Shown piece after piece: positions 32,209 through 32,798 of a stretch of DNA of 32,798 nucleotides (positions are counted from its first letter, which is position 1; each line of letters begins with the position of its first letter). The notes beneath the pieces are model-generated. The model saw only the letters and a program-made list of their open reading frames with translations, had not been told where the DNA came from and did no database searches. Source of the stretch: Chloroflexaceae bacterium (GTDB lineage: Bacteria > Chloroflexota > Chloroflexia > Chloroflexales > Chloroflexaceae); the NCBI GenBank assembly GCA_028282325.1, contig JANQID010000015.1:1-32798 (forward strand), in the 5' to 3' direction. Made by a program: the position numbers and the translations under genes.

Positions 32209-32678
32209 CCTGGAAATAGGAAGATTATATGTCAGTTGAAAAGAATAAAAAACTCATTCGAAGTTATATTGAAGAAGTGATAAACACAGGAAACGTTGAA
32301 TTAATGGAAAAATTCATTTCTCCAAACTATGTTGAAGTTCATGAAGGCAAGCGGTATGAGGTTGGGATACAGGGTGCAAAAGATCATATAGTTGGAGTAC
32401 GTGAAACATACCCGGATTTGACACTTACTGTTGATCAACAGATTGCTGAAGGGGATTGGGTTGCGACATGTATTACTGCTAAAGGTACCCACAAAGGTTC
32501 TTGGTTAGGGATGAAACCGACTGGCAAACAAGTTTCCTTTACTGGAGTTAACATAGAAAAAATTGAAAATGGAAAAATAACTGAACATGGTGGAGCTGCA
32601 AATCTTTTACTTCAGTTGCTTGAAATCGGTGCGATTCAAATTGTTGGTGAATAGTTAATCAGGATGATATGGTCTAAC
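32203..32678 (+). mobile_element. Second complete cassette body (SnoaL-like gene)
   Basis: Starts at G^TTAGACC of attC 2 (32202-32209). Its first eight bases are exactly complementary to GGTCTAAC at 32671-32678, the R'' box of the following attC. AT-rich like the previous cassette. Its right boundary is not in the window. Confidence 0.75.
32229..32654 (+). CDS. SnoaL-like / ester cyclase family protein (NTF2-like fold)
   Basis: 141 residues. N-terminus NKKLIRSYIEEVINTGNVELMEKFISPNYVEV is typical of the SnoaL/NTF2-like superfamily, as are GAKDHIVGVRETYPDLTLTV (helix and strand) and the C-terminal VSFTGVNIEKIENGKITEHGG. Members include polyketide cyclases and many proteins of unknown role with a small ligand cavity. 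It is the sole gene of its cassette. A TAGGAAG lies upstream of the ATG. Substrate unknown. Pairing with the upstream sugar-methyltransferase-like gene might suggest natural-product relevance, but cassettes assort independently, so this is weak. Confidence 0.78.
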   Translation: MSVEKNKKLIRSYIEEVINTGNVELMEKFISPNYVEVHEGKRYEVGIQGAKDHIVGVRETYPDLTLTVDQQIAEGDWVATCITAKGTHKGSWLGMKPTGKQVSFTGVNIEKIENGKITEHGGAANLLLQLLEIGAIQIVGE

Positions 32679-32710
32679 CAAGGCATCCACCGGGCGCTTA
32701 TTATGCTTGG
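32671..32710 (+). other. Partial attC site 3 (5' half)
   Basis: R'' box GTCTAAC (32672-32678, perfect RYYYAAC), followed by CCAAGGCAT, which pairs with ATGCTTGG (32703-32710) with one unpaired G. The expected GTTRRRY at the inner end is replaced by GCCCCTT. The R' partner is either degenerate or beyond the window end. Confidence 0.55.
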
Positions 32711-32798
32711 CCCCTTTGTCAAGACCACGAAAGCGCGAACCGAAGCAATCATGTGTCAAGCGTTTTGTCGGCGTGGGCCGCGCGTGTGGTGCGGGCCC

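Overview
The window looks like a chromosomal segment of a GC-rich bacterium, most likely a member of the Chloroflexota (inference, not proven). The reasons are the gene mix, several exported proteins with long Thr/Pro/Ala-rich linkers, lone genes of usually paired families (pheT without pheS), and short palindromic repeats between genes. No rRNA, tRNA or CRISPR array was seen. Some 25 intact protein genes, four or five broken ones and several repeat families are supported.

Layout. 297-3850 (+): a sigma-70-like factor, a two-domain DNA-binding regulator and a membrane-anchored von Willebrand A protein. 3930-5666 (-): a zinc-ribbon membrane protein and a 6-pyruvoyltetrahydropterin synthase homologue with a Glu/HGH active-site motif. 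5798-9604 (+): a ChrA-type chromate transporter, a MATE exporter preceded by two large hairpins, and a dihydroorotate-dehydrogenase-like protein that has lost key residues. 10279-12918 (-): pheT, divergent from a coiled-coil membrane protein (13146-13865, +), with a clear sigma-70 promoter for each. 13872-17679 (-): a four-gene run of folK, a YhhN-family membrane protein, a class V aminotransferase (cysteine-desulfurase-like) and an MFS exporter. 17768-18300: mobA broken by a mobile repeat and by an internal deletion. 18392-18650: a MalT-type regulator fragment. 18688-19219 (-): a DUF4258/YgiT-like toxin-antitoxin pair. 19824-23442 (+): a GT-C-like membrane glycosyltransferase, a macro-domain protein and a GNAT acetyltransferase. 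23640-27930 (-): a PhoX phosphatase and a two-component system whose kinase may be leaderless. 28132-29544 (+): a DUF1566 lipoprotein.

The most unusual part is the right end (about 29832-32798). A frameshifted, truncated integron-type tyrosine recombinase is followed on its 5' side by a small array of gene cassettes with attC recombination sites at 31325-31404 and 32134-32208, and the 5' half of a third near 32672. The cassettes check themselves: the first seven or eight bases of each of two cassettes are exactly complementary to the R'' box of the attC at its own end. The two distal cassettes (a DesVI/TylM1-like methyltransferase with a -1 frameshift at an A6 run, and a SnoaL-like protein) are visibly AT-rich compared with the host sequence, which marks them as acquired.

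A second theme is a dispersed palindromic element of about 139 bp, present four times (9617-9755, 17860-17998, 19477-19684, 29561-29694). It carries inverted TACCAAAC ends and one copy sits inside mobA. A second repeat family, a 13-bp stem containing ACCTGACAGGTT, follows the VWA gene and pheT.
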